A DNA stretch of 64,000 bases from Streptomyces sp. NRRL S-37 (lineage in GTDB: Bacteria; Actinomycetota; Actinomycetes; Streptomycetales; Streptomycetaceae): positions 1-64,000 of the forward strand of contig NZ_JOIZ01000009.1 in assembly GCF_000721605.1 (NCBI RefSeq). The letters run 5' to 3'. The position numbers and the translations under genes were made by a program. Below, piece by piece: positions 42,010-51,845 of this stretch (the stretch's first letter is position 1; every line of letters starts with the position of its first letter). Under the pieces are notes generated by a model, which was not told the origin of the DNA, did no database searches, and saw nothing but the letters and a program-made list of their open reading frames with translations.

Positions 42010-42731
42010 ACGGCCCGCCGCCCGCCCGGCGCGGTGCCGGCGGCGGCCGTGCGCCGCCGGTAGACCACGTACGGGCGTACGAGGTAGCCGACCGGCGCGC
42101 TCCACACGTGGACGAGCCGGGTGAACGGCCAGGCGGCGAAGAGCAGACAGGCGGTGAGCGCGTGGAGCTGGAACAGCAGCGGGGCCCCGGCGATCGCCCC
42201 CGGCTCGGGAGAGAGGGTGAACAGCCCGCGGAACCACACCGAGACGGTGGAGCGGTAGTCGTAACCGGCGCCGAAGACGTTGTGGGCGGCGGTGGCGGTG
42301 ATGCCGAGCAGCACGGTCGCGGACAGCAGAGGGAAGAGGACCTTGTCGCTGCGGTCGGTGCGGAGCCGGATCCGGCGGCTCAGCAGCCGGCGGGCGCACA
42401 GCATGCCGAGCCCGGTGACCATGGCGATCCCGGCGACCGAACCCGCCCACACGGCGACGGTGTGGTACGTGTGCTCGTCGATGCCGGCGGCCTCGGTCCA
42501 GGAGGCCGGCACCACGAGACCGGCGGCGTGCCCGCCGATCACCATGAACGCGCCGAGGTGGAACAGCGGGCTGCCCCAGCGCAGCCACCGGTGCTCCAGG
42601 AGCTGGCTGGTGCGCGAGGTCCAGCCGAACTGGTCCTGGCGGTAGCGCCAGACGTGCCCGACGGCGAACACCGCGAGGCAGACGTAGGGGACGGCGACCC
42701 AGAGGAGCAGGTCGGCTGCGGAGGTGTTCAT
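42006..42731 (-). CDS. narI: Respiratory nitrate reductase gamma subunit (cytochrome b)
   Basis: The protein has 241 residues with five membrane helices. Haem-b histidines are likely those in SPLFHLGAFMVIGGHAAG and in QLHALTACLLFAAWPFTRLVHVWSAP, both conserved in NarI. The YRQDQFGWTSRTSQLLEH loop is also typical. It passes electrons from menaquinol to NarH. The gene order G-H-J-I and ATGA overlaps with narJ show one operon. Confidence 0.95.
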   Translation of the reverse strand: MNTSAADLLLWVAVPYVCLAVFAVGHVWRYRQDQFGWTSRTSQLLEHRWLRWGSPLFHLGAFMVIGGHAAGLVVPASWTEAAGIDEHTYHTVAVWAGSVAGIAMVTGLGMLCARRLLSRRIRLRTDRSDKVLFPLLSATVLLGITATAAHNVFGAGYDYRSTVSVWFRGLFTLSPEPGAIAGAPLLFQLHALTACLLFAAWPFTRLVHVWSAPVGYLVRPYVVYRRRTAAAGTAPGGRRAV

Positions 42732-43537
42732 CGGTGGTCTTCCTGACGGTGCGCGGTGGACGGCGGCGCGAGGGTGGGCGGGGCCTGCTCGGGCGGGACG
42801 AACGAGCCCGGCGGCGCGAACTCACCGGCTCCGTAGGCCCCGTACGGGTCGAGCCCGACGTCCTCGTTCGGCGGGCCCTGGGCGGCAAGCTCGGACACCG
42901 CCCGCAGATCGGCCTCGGTGGGCGGCGGCAGCAGCGCGGTCAGCGCCGCCAGGACGTGCCGGTAGGGGGAGTCCGCGTCGGTCAGGGCGTGGTGGATCAG
43001 TTCGATGCCGCGCCGGTGCTGGCGCAGCGGGGCCTCGCCCCGGCCGGGTCCGGTCAGGGCGGCGAACTCGAGGACGACCGGGAGGTGGTCGGGGAGTTCG
43101 CCGGCGTCGGTCTCCCAGCCGGCCGCGCGGTAGCGCTGGGCGAGGGTGAGCAGGGCCATGCCGCGGCGGCGGGTGTCGCCGTGCAGGTAGTAGGTGAGGT
43201 AGAGGCCGCTCCTGCGGCGCAGGTCGAACATCTCGACGTAGTGCCGCTCCAGCGCGTCCGTCTCCTGTCCGGCGAACCAGGCGGTGAACTCGGCCAGGTG
43301 TTCGGCCGCCGGCGAGGGCGGCAGCGCCCCGACGGTCGCGGCGAGCACCGGCCGGGCGGCGGCGAGACCGGCGTCGGGGTACTGCAGCAGCAGCGACATC
43401 AGCCGCAGCAGCAGCGCCCGTCGCTCCGTCTCCTCGGGGGTGGGCGGCGCGGTGCGGAAGGTCCGGTCCGGGCGGCGCAGGGCGGCCCGGACCCGGGTGC
43501 GGACGATGCCGGGCACAGTGGCGGGAAGAGGGGTCAC
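42728..43537 (-). CDS. narJ: Nitrate reductase assembly chaperone
   Basis: The protein has 269 residues. NarJ/TorD-type features: LMSLLLQYPDAGLAAARPVL, HYVEMFDLRRRSGLYLTYYLHGDTRRRG near residue 110, LPDHLPVVLEF and HYVxxFD. The C-terminal 50 residues are a Pro/Gly-rich tail. It inserts the molybdenum cofactor into NarG before membrane attachment. The GTG start overlaps the narH stop codon. Confidence 0.94.
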   Translation of the reverse strand: MTPLPATVPGIVRTRVRAALRRPDRTFRTAPPTPEETERRALLLRLMSLLLQYPDAGLAAARPVLAATVGALPPSPAAEHLAEFTAWFAGQETDALERHYVEMFDLRRRSGLYLTYYLHGDTRRRGMALLTLAQRYRAAGWETDAGELPDHLPVVLEFAALTGPGRGEAPLRQHRRGIELIHHALTDADSPYRHVLAALTALLPPPTEADLRAVSELAAQGPPNEDVGLDPYGAYGAGEFAPPGSFVPPEQAPPTLAPPSTAHRQEDHR

Positions 43538-45078
43538 GGGTGGCCTCCGGCGGGGGTGTCGGTGGTGCGGCGGCGCAGGGTGGGGATGCCGAGCATCACG
43601 CGGCGGCCGTCGCCGGCCCCCGGCTCGCCGGCGGTCTCGACGGGGCAGCGGTTCTCCATCGCGGACAGCGCCGCCGCGTCCTCCTTGTGCGCGGCGGGGA
43701 CGACGTACCGGTCGGCGTACTTGGCGACGGCGAGCAGCCGGTGCAGGTCCTCGGCCTCCCGCGCGGTCAGCCCGACGGCCTTGAGCACGGTCTCGTCGCC
43801 CTCCCCGCGGAGGCTGTGCTCACGCATGTACGAGCGGAGCGCGGTGAGCTTCATCAGGACACCGCCGACCACATCGGTGTCCCCGGCGGTGAACAGCTCC
43901 GCCAGGTACTCCAGCGGGATGCGCAGCCGGGTGACGGCGGCGAACACGTGGTCCGGGTCGTCCTGGTCGCCGCCGGCCGCGTCGACGGCGTCGAGGACGG
44001 GGGAGAGCGGCGGCACGTACCAGACCATCGGCAGCGTGCGGTACTCCGGGTGCAGCGGCAGCGCCACCCTGTACTTCGACACCAGGGCGTACACCGGGGA
44101 GCGGCGGGCGGCGTCCAGCCAGTCCTCGGGGATGCCCGACTCCCGTGCCGCGGCGGCGACTTCGGGGTCGAAGGGGTCGAGGAAGACGTTCCGCTGGGCG
44201 TCCAGCAGGTCCTTCTCGTCGGGCGTGGCCGCCGCCTCGCCGACCCGGTCGGCGTCGTACAGCAGCAGACCGAGGTAGCGCAGCCGGCCCACACAGGTCT
44301 CGGAGCAGACGGTGGGCTGCCCGGCCTCGATGCGCGGGAAGCAGAACGTGCACTTCTCCGCCTTGCCGGTGGCGTGGTTGACGTACACCTTCTTGTACGG
44401 GCACGCCGTCACGCACATCCGCCAGCCGCGGCACTTGTCCTGGTCGACCAGGACGATGCCGTCCTCCGCCCGCTTGTACATCGCGCCGGACGGACAGGCC
44501 GACACGCAGGCCGGGTTGAGGCAGTGCTCGCACAGCCGGGGGAGGTGGAAGAGGAAGGTCTGCTCGAACTCGAACCTGACCTTCTCCGCCCACTCCCCGG
44601 AGAGGTTGGGGTCGGCGCCGGCGTTCTCCGGGGCACCGCCGAGGCCGTCCTCCCAGTTGGCGCCCCAGGTGATCTCGGTGGGCCTGCCGGTGAGGACCGA
44701 GCGGGGCCGGGCGACGGGCATGTCGGGCCCGGCGGGGGCGCTGACGAGGTTGTCGTAGTCGTAGGTGACCGGCTCGTAGTAGTCCTCCAGGGACGGCAGG
44801 TCGGGGTTGGAGAACAGCGACAGCAGCCGCCTGACCCGGCCCCCGGAGCGCAGGACCAGCCGCCCGCGCCGGTCGAGCATCCAGCCGCCCTTCCACTGCT
44901 CCTGGTCCTCGTAGCGGCGGGGGTAGCCGACACCGGGCTCGGTCTCGACGTTGTTGAACCAGGCGTACTCGACACCGGTGCGGTTGGTCCACGTCTGCTT
45001 GCAGGTGACCGAGCAGGTGTGGCACCCGATGCACTTGTCGAGGTTCATCACCATCGCGATCTGGGCCATGACGCGCAT
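43534..45078 (-). CDS. narH: Respiratory nitrate reductase beta subunit
   Basis: The protein has 514 residues. All four Cys clusters are present: KCIGCHTCSVTC near residue 15, CEHCLNPACVSACPSGAM near 180, CRGWRMCVTACPYKK near 215 (with the Trp that marks the 3Fe-4S site), and CTFCFPR followed by CSETC near 245-265. The ATG at 45078 gives the family's usual MRVMAQ start. It relays electrons between NarI and NarG. Two bases separate it from the narG stop codon. Confidence 0.95.
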   Translation of the reverse strand: MRVMAQIAMVMNLDKCIGCHTCSVTCKQTWTNRTGVEYAWFNNVETEPGVGYPRRYEDQEQWKGGWMLDRRGRLVLRSGGRVRRLLSLFSNPDLPSLEDYYEPVTYDYDNLVSAPAGPDMPVARPRSVLTGRPTEITWGANWEDGLGGAPENAGADPNLSGEWAEKVRFEFEQTFLFHLPRLCEHCLNPACVSACPSGAMYKRAEDGIVLVDQDKCRGWRMCVTACPYKKVYVNHATGKAEKCTFCFPRIEAGQPTVCSETCVGRLRYLGLLLYDADRVGEAAATPDEKDLLDAQRNVFLDPFDPEVAAAARESGIPEDWLDAARRSPVYALVSKYRVALPLHPEYRTLPMVWYVPPLSPVLDAVDAAGGDQDDPDHVFAAVTRLRIPLEYLAELFTAGDTDVVGGVLMKLTALRSYMREHSLRGEGDETVLKAVGLTAREAEDLHRLLAVAKYADRYVVPAAHKEDAAALSAMENRCPVETAGEPGAGDGRRVMLGIPTLRRRTTDTPAGGHP

Positions 45079-45080
45079 TC

Positions 45081-48000
45081 TCAGTACTCCACTTGCTGGC
45101 TGCGGCGACGGATGACGGTGACCTCGTCACGCTGGTTGCCGGTCGGGCCGTAGTAGTTGAAGGCGTAGGTGAACTGTGCGTAGCCGCCGGCGAGATGGGT
45201 CGGCTTGAGCAGCAGGCGGGTCAGCGAGTTGTGCATGCCGCCGCGCCTGCCGCTGATCTCCGTCTTCGGCACGTTGATGGTGCGGTCCTGGGCGTGGTAC
45301 ATGTACACGGTTCCCTCGGGCATCCGGTGGGTGACCACGGCCCGGCAGGCGACGACACCGTTGCGGTTGTACGCCTCGATCCACTCGTTGTCCTTGACGC
45401 CGATCTTCTCGGCGTCCTGAAGCGACATCCAGATGACCGGGCCGCCGCGGGACAGGTCGAGCATGTACTTGTTGTCCTGGTAGTTGGAGTGGATGGACCA
45501 CTTCGAGTGCGGGGTCAGGTAGCGGACCGTGACTTCGGCCCGCCCGTCCTCGTGCAGCCGCTCGTCGCCGTACGCCCGCCGGGCGTTCAACGGCGGCCGG
45601 AACACGGGCAGTTGCTCGCCGAGTTCGGTCACCCAGTCGTGCTGGACGAAGAAGTGCTGGCGGCCGGTGAGGGTGTGCCAGGGCTTGAAGTGCTCGGTGT
45701 TGATGACGAACGGGGAGTAGCGGCGCCCGCCGGTCTCCGAGCCCGACCACTCGTAGGAGGTCATCACCGAGCGCGGCTGGGTGCGGGTGTCGGCGAAGGT
45801 GATCCGCTCCGCCTCGCGTTCGGCGGCGAGTTCCACCAGCCCCTCGCTGCCGGTCTGCCGTTCCAGCTCGCGGAAGCCCTCGGTGGCCAGCCGGCCGTTG
45901 GTGGTGCCGGACAGGGCCAGGATCGCCTCGCACATGTCGGAGGCGCCGGCCAGCGACGGCCGGCCGGCGGCCACCCCGTCGCGGACGGTCCCGCAGCGCC
46001 TGCGCAGGTCCTCGATCTCCCGGTCTGGGTGGACGGTGACGCCCTTGGTGGTGGTGCCCAGGGTGTCGAGGAGCGGACCGACGGCGCGCATCTTCTGCGC
46101 GACGGCCGCGTAGTCCCGCTCGACGACCACCAGCCTGGGCATGGTGCGCCCGGGCACCGGCTCGCACTCACCGGTCCTCCAGTCCCGCACCACCCCGCCG
46201 GGCTGGGCGAGTTCGTCGGGGGTGTCGTGCGTCAGCGGCACCGCCAGGACGTCGGTGCGCGTCCCCAGATGTCCGGCGGCCAGCTCGCTGAACCGGTCGG
46301 CGAGGGTGAGGAAGGTGTCGTAGTCGGTACGGGCCTGCCAGGGCGGGGCGATGGCCGGGGTGAAGGCGTGCACGAAGGGGTGCATGTCCGTGCTGGACAG
46401 GTCGTCCTTCTCGTACCAGGTCGCGGCCGGCAGGACGACGTCGGAGAGCAGGCCGGTGGAGGTCATCCGGAAGTCCATGGTGACCAGCAGGTCGAGCTTG
46501 CCCTCGGGCGCCTCGTCCCGCCAGACCACCTCCCGCGGGCGCCCTTCCGGCGGGGTCTGTTCGGAGCGGACGTCCGCGTCCGTGCCCAGCAGGTGGCGCA
46601 GGAAGTACTCGTTGCCCTTGCCGGAGGAACCCAGCAGGTTCGCCCGCCACACGGTCAGCACGCGCGGGAAGTTGGCCGGGTCGTCGGGGTCCTCGACGGC
46701 GAACCGCAGCCGCCCCGACTTCAGTTCGTCCACGATGTGCTCGGCGACCGGACGCCCCCGCTGTGCCGCCTCGTCCGCCAGGTCGAGGGGGTTGCGGTCG
46801 AAGCCGGGGTGACCGGGCGTCCAGCCCAGCCGCACGGCCTGCGCCAGGCAGTCGGCGAACGTCTTGCCGGCGAGCTTGCCCTCTCCCACCGGGGAGGCCA
46901 GCTCGTCCGCCCCGAACGCCTCGTACCGCCACTGGTCGGAGTTCATGTACCAGTAGGAGGTGCCGGTCATGTGCCGGGTCGGGCGCTGCCAGTCGAAGGC
47001 GAACGCCAGGTGCTGGAAACCGGTGAGCGGACGCACCTTCTCCTGGCCGACGTAGTGCGCCCAGCCGCCGCCGTTGACGCCCTGGCAGCCGGTCATCGTG
47101 GTCAGTGCCAGAAACGCCCGGTAGATGGTGTCGGAGTGGAACCAGTGGTTGGTGCCGGCCCCCAGCGCGATCATGGAACGGCCGTTGGTGCGCTCGGCGT
47201 TGCGGGCGAACTCCCGGGCGATCCGGGCCGCCTGCCGGGCCGGCACGGACGTGATCGTCTCCTGCCAGGCCGGGGTGTACGGCTCGCCGGCGTCGTCGTA
47301 CGAGGACGGCCAGCGGCCCGGCAGACCCGGCCGCTCCACCCCGTACTGGGCCAGCATCAGGTCGAAGACGGTGGTGACCCGGCGCCCGCCGACGGTGCGC
47401 ACCGGCACCCCGCGGACCATGGTCGTACCGCCCTCGGCGGCGCCCTCGTCGAAGCGGGGCAGCGTGACCTCGGCCGTCTCCCCGGCCCGCTCCAGCAGGG
47501 ACAGTTCGGGCGTCACCTCGCCGAGGTCGAGGTTCCAGCGGCCCTGCTCGCCCTTGGCCCAGCGGAAGCCGAGCGAGCCGTTCGGCACGACCGGCCCGCC
47601 CGTGGCCGCGTCGATCAGGACGGTCTTGGCGCCGGCGTTCTCCTCCTCGTGGCCGAGGTCGGCGGCGGTCAGGAACCCGTCCGGGACGAGACCGCCGTCC
47701 GCGTGCTCGCGCAGGGTGATCAGGAACGGCGCGTCGGTGAACCTGCGCAGGTAGTCCCGGAAGTAGGGCACCTCGCGGTCGACGAGGAACTCCTTCAGGA
47801 TGACATGGCCCATGGCCATCGCCAGCGCGCCGTCGGTGCCCGGGTGCGGGGACATCCACTCGTCGGCGTGCTTGACGTTGTCGGCGTAGTCGGGGCTGAC
47901 CGCGACGACCTTGGTGCCGTTGTAGCGGGACTCGGTGAGGAAGTGCGCGTCGGGCGTGCGGGTGACCGGGATGTTGGAACCCCACATGATCAGATAGCCG

Positions 48001-48782
48001 GCGTTCCACCAGTCCGCCGCCTCCGGCACGTCCGTCTGGTCGCCGAAGACCTGCGGGGAGGCGACCGGCAGATCGGCGTACCAGTCGTAGAACGACAGCA
48101 GGGTGCCGCCGATCAGCGACAGGAACCGGGAACCGGCCGCGAAGGACGCCATCGACATCGCCGGGATCGGGGAGAAACCGGTGACGCGGTCCGGACCGTA
48201 CTCCTTGACGGTGTGCACATGGGCGGCGGCGACCAGCTCGGCCACCTCGTCCCAGCCGGCCCGCACCAGCCCGCCCTTGCCGCGCGCCCGCTTGTAGGCG
48301 CGGGCCTTCGCCGGGTCGCCGGTGATCTCCGCCCACGCCGCCACCGGGTCGCCGAGCCGCTTGCGGGCCTCGCGCCACAGCTTCAGCAGCGCACCGCGCA
48401 CATACGGGTAACGGACCCGGCTGGGCGAGTAGGTGTACCAGGAGAACGACGCCCCGCGCGGGCAGCCGCGCGGCTCGTACTCGGGGCAGTCGGTACCGAT
48501 CGACGGGTAGTCGGTGGCCTGGTGCTCCCAGGTGATGATGCCGTCCTTGACGTACACCATCCAGGAGCAGGAACCGGTGCAGTTGACGCCGTGGGTGGAG
48601 CGCACCACCTTGTCGTGGGACCAGCGGTCCCGGTAGAACCCCTCCCACTTCGGGTCGCCCGCACCGAACACCGCGCGCCCGTCGGACGAGACCTCACGGC
48701 GGTTCAGCAGCCTGCGCGCGGCCAGCGGCCAGGTCCCCGGGACGGGCTTCCGTCCCCGGCGTGCGCTCTGATCGTTCTCCAT
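45081..48782 (-). CDS. narG: Respiratory nitrate reductase alpha subunit
   Basis: The protein has 1233 residues, the full family length. The FS0 iron-sulphur segment HGVNCTGSCSWMVYVKDG lies near residue 50, with one His and three Cys. ITWEHQATDYPS, YEPRGCPRGASFSWYTYSP and the molybdopterin-binding IMWGSNIPVTRTPDAHF follow, and the conserved end YAQFTYAFNYYGPTGNQRDE closes the protein. It reduces nitrate to nitrite with menaquinol-derived electrons. The start at 48782 follows from the usual length and is preceded by GAGAAC. No Tat signal is evident, which fits the cytoplasm-facing NarG type. Confidence 0.95.
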   Translation of the reverse strand: MENDQSARRGRKPVPGTWPLAARRLLNRREVSSDGRAVFGAGDPKWEGFYRDRWSHDKVVRSTHGVNCTGSCSWMVYVKDGIITWEHQATDYPSIGTDCPEYEPRGCPRGASFSWYTYSPSRVRYPYVRGALLKLWREARKRLGDPVAAWAEITGDPAKARAYKRARGKGGLVRAGWDEVAELVAAAHVHTVKEYGPDRVTGFSPIPAMSMASFAAGSRFLSLIGGTLLSFYDWYADLPVASPQVFGDQTDVPEAADWWNAGYLIMWGSNIPVTRTPDAHFLTESRYNGTKVVAVSPDYADNVKHADEWMSPHPGTDGALAMAMGHVILKEFLVDREVPYFRDYLRRFTDAPFLITLREHADGGLVPDGFLTAADLGHEEENAGAKTVLIDAATGGPVVPNGSLGFRWAKGEQGRWNLDLGEVTPELSLLERAGETAEVTLPRFDEGAAEGGTTMVRGVPVRTVGGRRVTTVFDLMLAQYGVERPGLPGRWPSSYDDAGEPYTPAWQETITSVPARQAARIAREFARNAERTNGRSMIALGAGTNHWFHSDTIYRAFLALTTMTGCQGVNGGGWAHYVGQEKVRPLTGFQHLAFAFDWQRPTRHMTGTSYWYMNSDQWRYEAFGADELASPVGEGKLAGKTFADCLAQAVRLGWTPGHPGFDRNPLDLADEAAQRGRPVAEHIVDELKSGRLRFAVEDPDDPANFPRVLTVWRANLLGSSGKGNEYFLRHLLGTDADVRSEQTPPEGRPREVVWRDEAPEGKLDLLVTMDFRMTSTGLLSDVVLPAATWYEKDDLSSTDMHPFVHAFTPAIAPPWQARTDYDTFLTLADRFSELAAGHLGTRTDVLAVPLTHDTPDELAQPGGVVRDWRTGECEPVPGRTMPRLVVVERDYAAVAQKMRAVGPLLDTLGTTTKGVTVHPDREIEDLRRRCGTVRDGVAAGRPSLAGASDMCEAILALSGTTNGRLATEGFRELERQTGSEGLVELAAEREAERITFADTRTQPRSVMTSYEWSGSETGGRRYSPFVINTEHFKPWHTLTGRQHFFVQHDWVTELGEQLPVFRPPLNARRAYGDERLHEDGRAEVTVRYLTPHSKWSIHSNYQDNKYMLDLSRGGPVIWMSLQDAEKIGVKDNEWIEAYNRNGVVACRAVVTHRMPEGTVYMYHAQDRTINVPKTEISGRRGGMHNSLTRLLLKPTHLAGGYAQFTYAFNYYGPTGNQRDEVTVIRRRSQQVEY

Positions 48783-49034
48783 GGCCGACAACGCTAGGTT
48801 CCGGCCGCGCGGGCGGCCTTGGGCCGAACGGCCCCGCCCGCTCCTCCTTCCGGCCCGTTCCCCGCCCACCGGCCAGGGCCCCTCGGTGCGCCCCTGCCGC
48901 CTCGTGGACGTGGACGCAGCTGTGGTCACGGCTCCGCCTCCTCGTTCCCGCCGACGCGGAGCCTCGTCCTCGCCCGCGCGCCGGTCCGGCGACCGCCTCC
49001 CGGGTGAGGGCGGACGGCCCGCCCGCCGCGGGAA

Positions 49035-49048
49035 GGGACCATCGGCCC
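49035..49048. promoter_or_regulatory. DevR/OsdR-like box A
   Basis: GGGACCATCGGCCC fits the DosR/DevR-type pattern GGG-N-C-N4-G-N-CCC reported for mycobacterial DosR and streptomycete OsdR. Nitrate reductase and Acg-type nitroreductase genes are known targets of that system, which supports the call. It lies about 255 bp from narG and 250 bp from the radical SAM gene. Confidence 0.5.
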
Positions 49049-49056
49049 ACCCGGTC

Positions 49057-49070
49057 GGGACCGATCGGCC
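49057..49070. promoter_or_regulatory. DevR/OsdR-like box B (weaker)
   Basis: GGGACCGATCGGCC repeats the left half of box A exactly, 22 bp (about two helical turns) further on. Its right half is shifted by one base from the consensus. Tandem DevR boxes with this spacing are usual for that regulator family. Confidence 0.4.
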
Positions 49071-49294
49071 AGGGCGCCGGCCCGGCCCGGTGTACGAGGC
49101 TGGTGCCGACCGATCCGGAGGTATCCCGTGCACCACCGCCACCAGCATCCGTGCGGATGTGTCCCCCGCAATCTCCCGTCACGGACGCTGCGTGCGGCAC
49201 GGACCGGTCACCGTCCGGCCGCCCGGCCCGTCGTCTGCCACGACTCCCGGGCGGCCGGACGCACCCTCACCACGACCCGGGCGCGGAGGGCCCG

Positions 49295-50524
49295 ATGAGC
49301 GGCGCACGCGCGATCCGCCGGCAGCACCAGGACGTCACCGACCGGCCGTTCATCGTCATCTGGGAATCCACCCGCGCCTGCCCGCTGGCCTGTCTGCACT
49401 GCCGCGCCGAGGCCGTCCCCGACCGCGATCCGCGCGAGCTGGACACGGCCGCGGCCAAGGACCTCCTGGCCCAGGTCGCCGCGTTCGGGCAGCCCGCCCC
49501 GCTGTTCGTGATCACCGGCGGCGACCCGTTCCAGCGCCCCGACCTCAACGAGCTGATCACCCACGGCAAGGAGGCCGGCGTCCGCGTCGCCGTGTCGCCG
49601 TCCGGCACCCCGACACTCACCCCCGGGCGGCTGCGGGAGGTGCACGAGGCCGGCGCCGTCGGACTCTCCCTCAGCCTGGACGGCTCCACCGCGGAACTGC
49701 ACGACGGCTTCCGCGGAGTGCCCGGCGTGTACGGCTGGACGCTCGACGCGTGGGACGCCGCCCGCGCCATGGGCATGAAGGTGCAGATCAACACCACCGT
49801 CGCCCGGCACAACCTGCACGACCTGCCGGACATCGTCCGGCTCGTCCGCGATCACGGGGCGATGCTGTGGAGCGCCTTCTTCCTGGTGCCCACCGGGCGC
49901 GGCCGGCAGCTCGGCGAACTCACCCCCGCCGAGACCGAGGACGTACTCAACTTCGTGTACGACGTCGGCCTCACCGTGCCCGCCAAGACCACCGAGGCCC
50001 ACCACTTCCGCCGGGTGGCGATCCAGCGCGAGATCCTCGCCGAGGCCGGCGACGACCATGTGGAGGTGCTGGGACTCGGCCCGCTCTACCGGGAGTTGCG
50101 GGAGCGCTCCGCCCGGCTCGGCCTGGACGCCGGGGGACGGCGGGCCCGGCGCCCGCCCCTGGACGTCAACGCCGCCCGCGGCTTCGTCTTCGTGGCGCAC
50201 ACCGGCACCGTGCACCCCAGCGGATTCCTCCCCCTGGGCGCCGGCAGCGTGCGCACCCGCCCCCTGACCGAGATCTACCGCACCTCGGAGCTGTTCACCG
50301 GCCTGCGGGACCCCGACCGGCTGGGCGGACGGTGCGGGACGTGCGAGTTCCGCCGGGTCTGCGGAGGCTCGCGGTCCCGCGCGTACGGCGTCACCGGCGA
50401 CCCGTACGCCGAGGAGCCCTGGTGCGGCTACCGGCCGGGATCCTTCACCCGCCGGCCCGATCTGGCGGCGGCCCTCCTCAGCACACTGCCGGACACCGGG
50501 GAGCGGCATGAGCGGCGGCCATGA
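49295..50524 (+). CDS. Radical SAM/SPASM-domain protein
   Basis: The protein has 409 residues. The radical SAM cluster motif is in WESTRACPLACLHCRAEAVP (CxxxCxxC near residues 29-36), with ITGGDPFQRPD near 77. The C-terminal SPASM-type cluster includes GRCGTCEFRRVCGGSRSRAYG near 350 and a later Cys in EEPWCGYRPG. Family layout resembles TIGR04053 and the NirJ/AhbD haem-modifying enzymes. It lies directly before nirK and overlaps it by 17 bp, so a role in maturing a cofactor, haem or peptide for the denitrification arm is inferred. GGAGG precedes the ATG at 49295. Confidence 0.85.
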   Translation: MSGARAIRRQHQDVTDRPFIVIWESTRACPLACLHCRAEAVPDRDPRELDTAAAKDLLAQVAAFGQPAPLFVITGGDPFQRPDLNELITHGKEAGVRVAVSPSGTPTLTPGRLREVHEAGAVGLSLSLDGSTAELHDGFRGVPGVYGWTLDAWDAARAMGMKVQINTTVARHNLHDLPDIVRLVRDHGAMLWSAFFLVPTGRGRQLGELTPAETEDVLNFVYDVGLTVPAKTTEAHHFRRVAIQREILAEAGDDHVEVLGLGPLYRELRERSARLGLDAGGRRARRPPLDVNAARGFVFVAHTGTVHPSGFLPLGAGSVRTRPLTEIYRTSELFTGLRDPDRLGGRCGTCEFRRVCGGSRSRAYGVTGDPYAEEPWCGYRPGSFTRRPDLAAALLSTLPDTGERHERRP

Positions 50525-51845
50525 CGGCCCCTCCCGGCGGCCCGCCCTCCTGGGCACCGCGGCCGGAGCGGCCCTGACCGTGCTGGCCGTGCTCGCCGCG
50601 GGCAGCGGCGGGGACACGGACGGACCGGACACCGCGAGCGGCACCGCCGTCACCCGCACCGTCGAGGTCACCCTGGACGACATGCGCGTACGCCCCGCCC
50701 GCATCGACGTCACCGAGGGGACCGTCCTGCGCCTGAAGGTCACCAACACCGACACGCAGCGCCACGACCTCAAGGTCGGGAACGGCCCCGCCACCCCGCT
50801 GCTCGCCCAGGGGCAGAGCCGCACCCTCGACCTCGGGCCGGTCACCGAGGACCGCGAGGCCTGGTGCACCCTGCCGGGACACCGCGCGGCCGGCATGACC
50901 CTGGACATCGTCGTCCGCGAGACGGCCGCCGCCGACAGCCACGACGGCCACGGCGGGCACTCCTCCGGCGGCACGGGCCCCGACCTCGGCGCCGGCTTCT
51001 CCCCGGGCTGGCGGCCGCGCACGGCCGGCCTCGCCCCCGCCCCGGAGGGACGGATCCACAAGCTGGAACTGCGCGCCTCCCGCACCACGGCCGAGGTCGC
51101 CCCCGGCGTCGAACAGCGGAGGTGGACCTTCGGCGGCACCGCACCCGGCCCCACCCTGCGCGGCAAGGTCGGCGACGTCTTCGAGATCACCCTGGTCAAC
51201 GACGACACCATGGGCCACGGCATCGACTTCCACGCCGGATCCCTCGCCCCCGACCGGCCCATGCGCACCCTCCAACCCGGCGAACGCCTCGTCTACCGCT
51301 TCCGCGCGGAGAAGGCCGGGGCCTGGCTGTACCACTGCAGCACCGCCCCCATGCTCCAGCACATCGGCAACGGCATGTACGGCGCCGTCGTCATCGACCC
51401 GCCCGGCCTGGAGAAGGTGGACCACGAGTACCTCCTGGTCTCCTCCGAGCTCTACCTCGGCACCCCCGGCAGCACCGCCCAGGTGACCAGGATGCGCGAG
51501 GGCACCCCCGACGCCTGGGTCTTCAACGGCGTCGCCGCCCAGTACGCGAAGCGGCCCCTGACGCTGAAGGCCGGGGAACGGGCCCGGTTCTGGGTGGTCG
51601 ACGCCGGGCCCGCCGACCCGGTCGCCTTCCACATCGTCGGAACCGTCTTCGACACGGTGTACAAGGAAGGCGCCTACCTGCTGACACCGGAGCAGCCCGG
51701 CGGCGCGCAGGTGCTGGACCTGGCCCCGGCCCAGGGCGGCTTCGTCGAGACCACCTTCCCCGGGGCCGGGCACTACTCCTTCGTCGACCACGACATGCGG
51801 CACGCCGAGGCAGGGGCCCACGGCACCGTGGAGGTGAGCCGGTAG
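50508..51845 (+). CDS. nirK: Copper nitrite reductase with an extra N-terminal cupredoxin
   Basis: The protein has 445 residues. An N-terminal hydrophobic segment (LLGTAAGAALTVLAVLAAG) acts as a signal or anchor. It is followed by a plastocyanin-like domain whose copper site ends in EAWCTLPGHRAAGM (about residues 120-135). Two NirK cupredoxin domains follow: His237 and His242 in GHGIDFHAG, His276-Cys277 in LYHCS, His285 and Met290 in QHIGNGM, and His375 in AFHIVG. These give complete type 1 and type 2 copper sites. It reduces nitrite to nitric oxide outside the membrane. The fused extra cupredoxin probably delivers electrons. Confidence 0.9.
   Translation: MSGGHDGPSRRPALLGTAAGAALTVLAVLAAGSGGDTDGPDTASGTAVTRTVEVTLDDMRVRPARIDVTEGTVLRLKVTNTDTQRHDLKVGNGPATPLLAQGQSRTLDLGPVTEDREAWCTLPGHRAAGMTLDIVVRETAAADSHDGHGGHSSGGTGPDLGAGFSPGWRPRTAGLAPAPEGRIHKLELRASRTTAEVAPGVEQRRWTFGGTAPGPTLRGKVGDVFEITLVNDDTMGHGIDFHAGSLAPDRPMRTLQPGERLVYRFRAEKAGAWLYHCSTAPMLQHIGNGMYGAVVIDPPGLEKVDHEYLLVSSELYLGTPGSTAQVTRMREGTPDAWVFNGVAAQYAKRPLTLKAGERARFWVVDAGPADPVAFHIVGTVFDTVYKEGAYLLTPEQPGGAQVLDLAPAQGGFVETTFPGAGHYSFVDHDMRHAEAGAHGTVEVSR

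Larger units (their letters stand above)
48783..49294. other. 512-bp divergent regulatory region, narG / radical SAM
   Basis: No gene is seen. The region separates the leftward nar operon from the rightward nitrite-reductase arm and holds two GGGACC-type boxes at 49035 and 49057, listed separately. The segment next to narG is Pro/Arg-codon-like and very GC-rich with no recognisable product. Confidence 0.6.
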
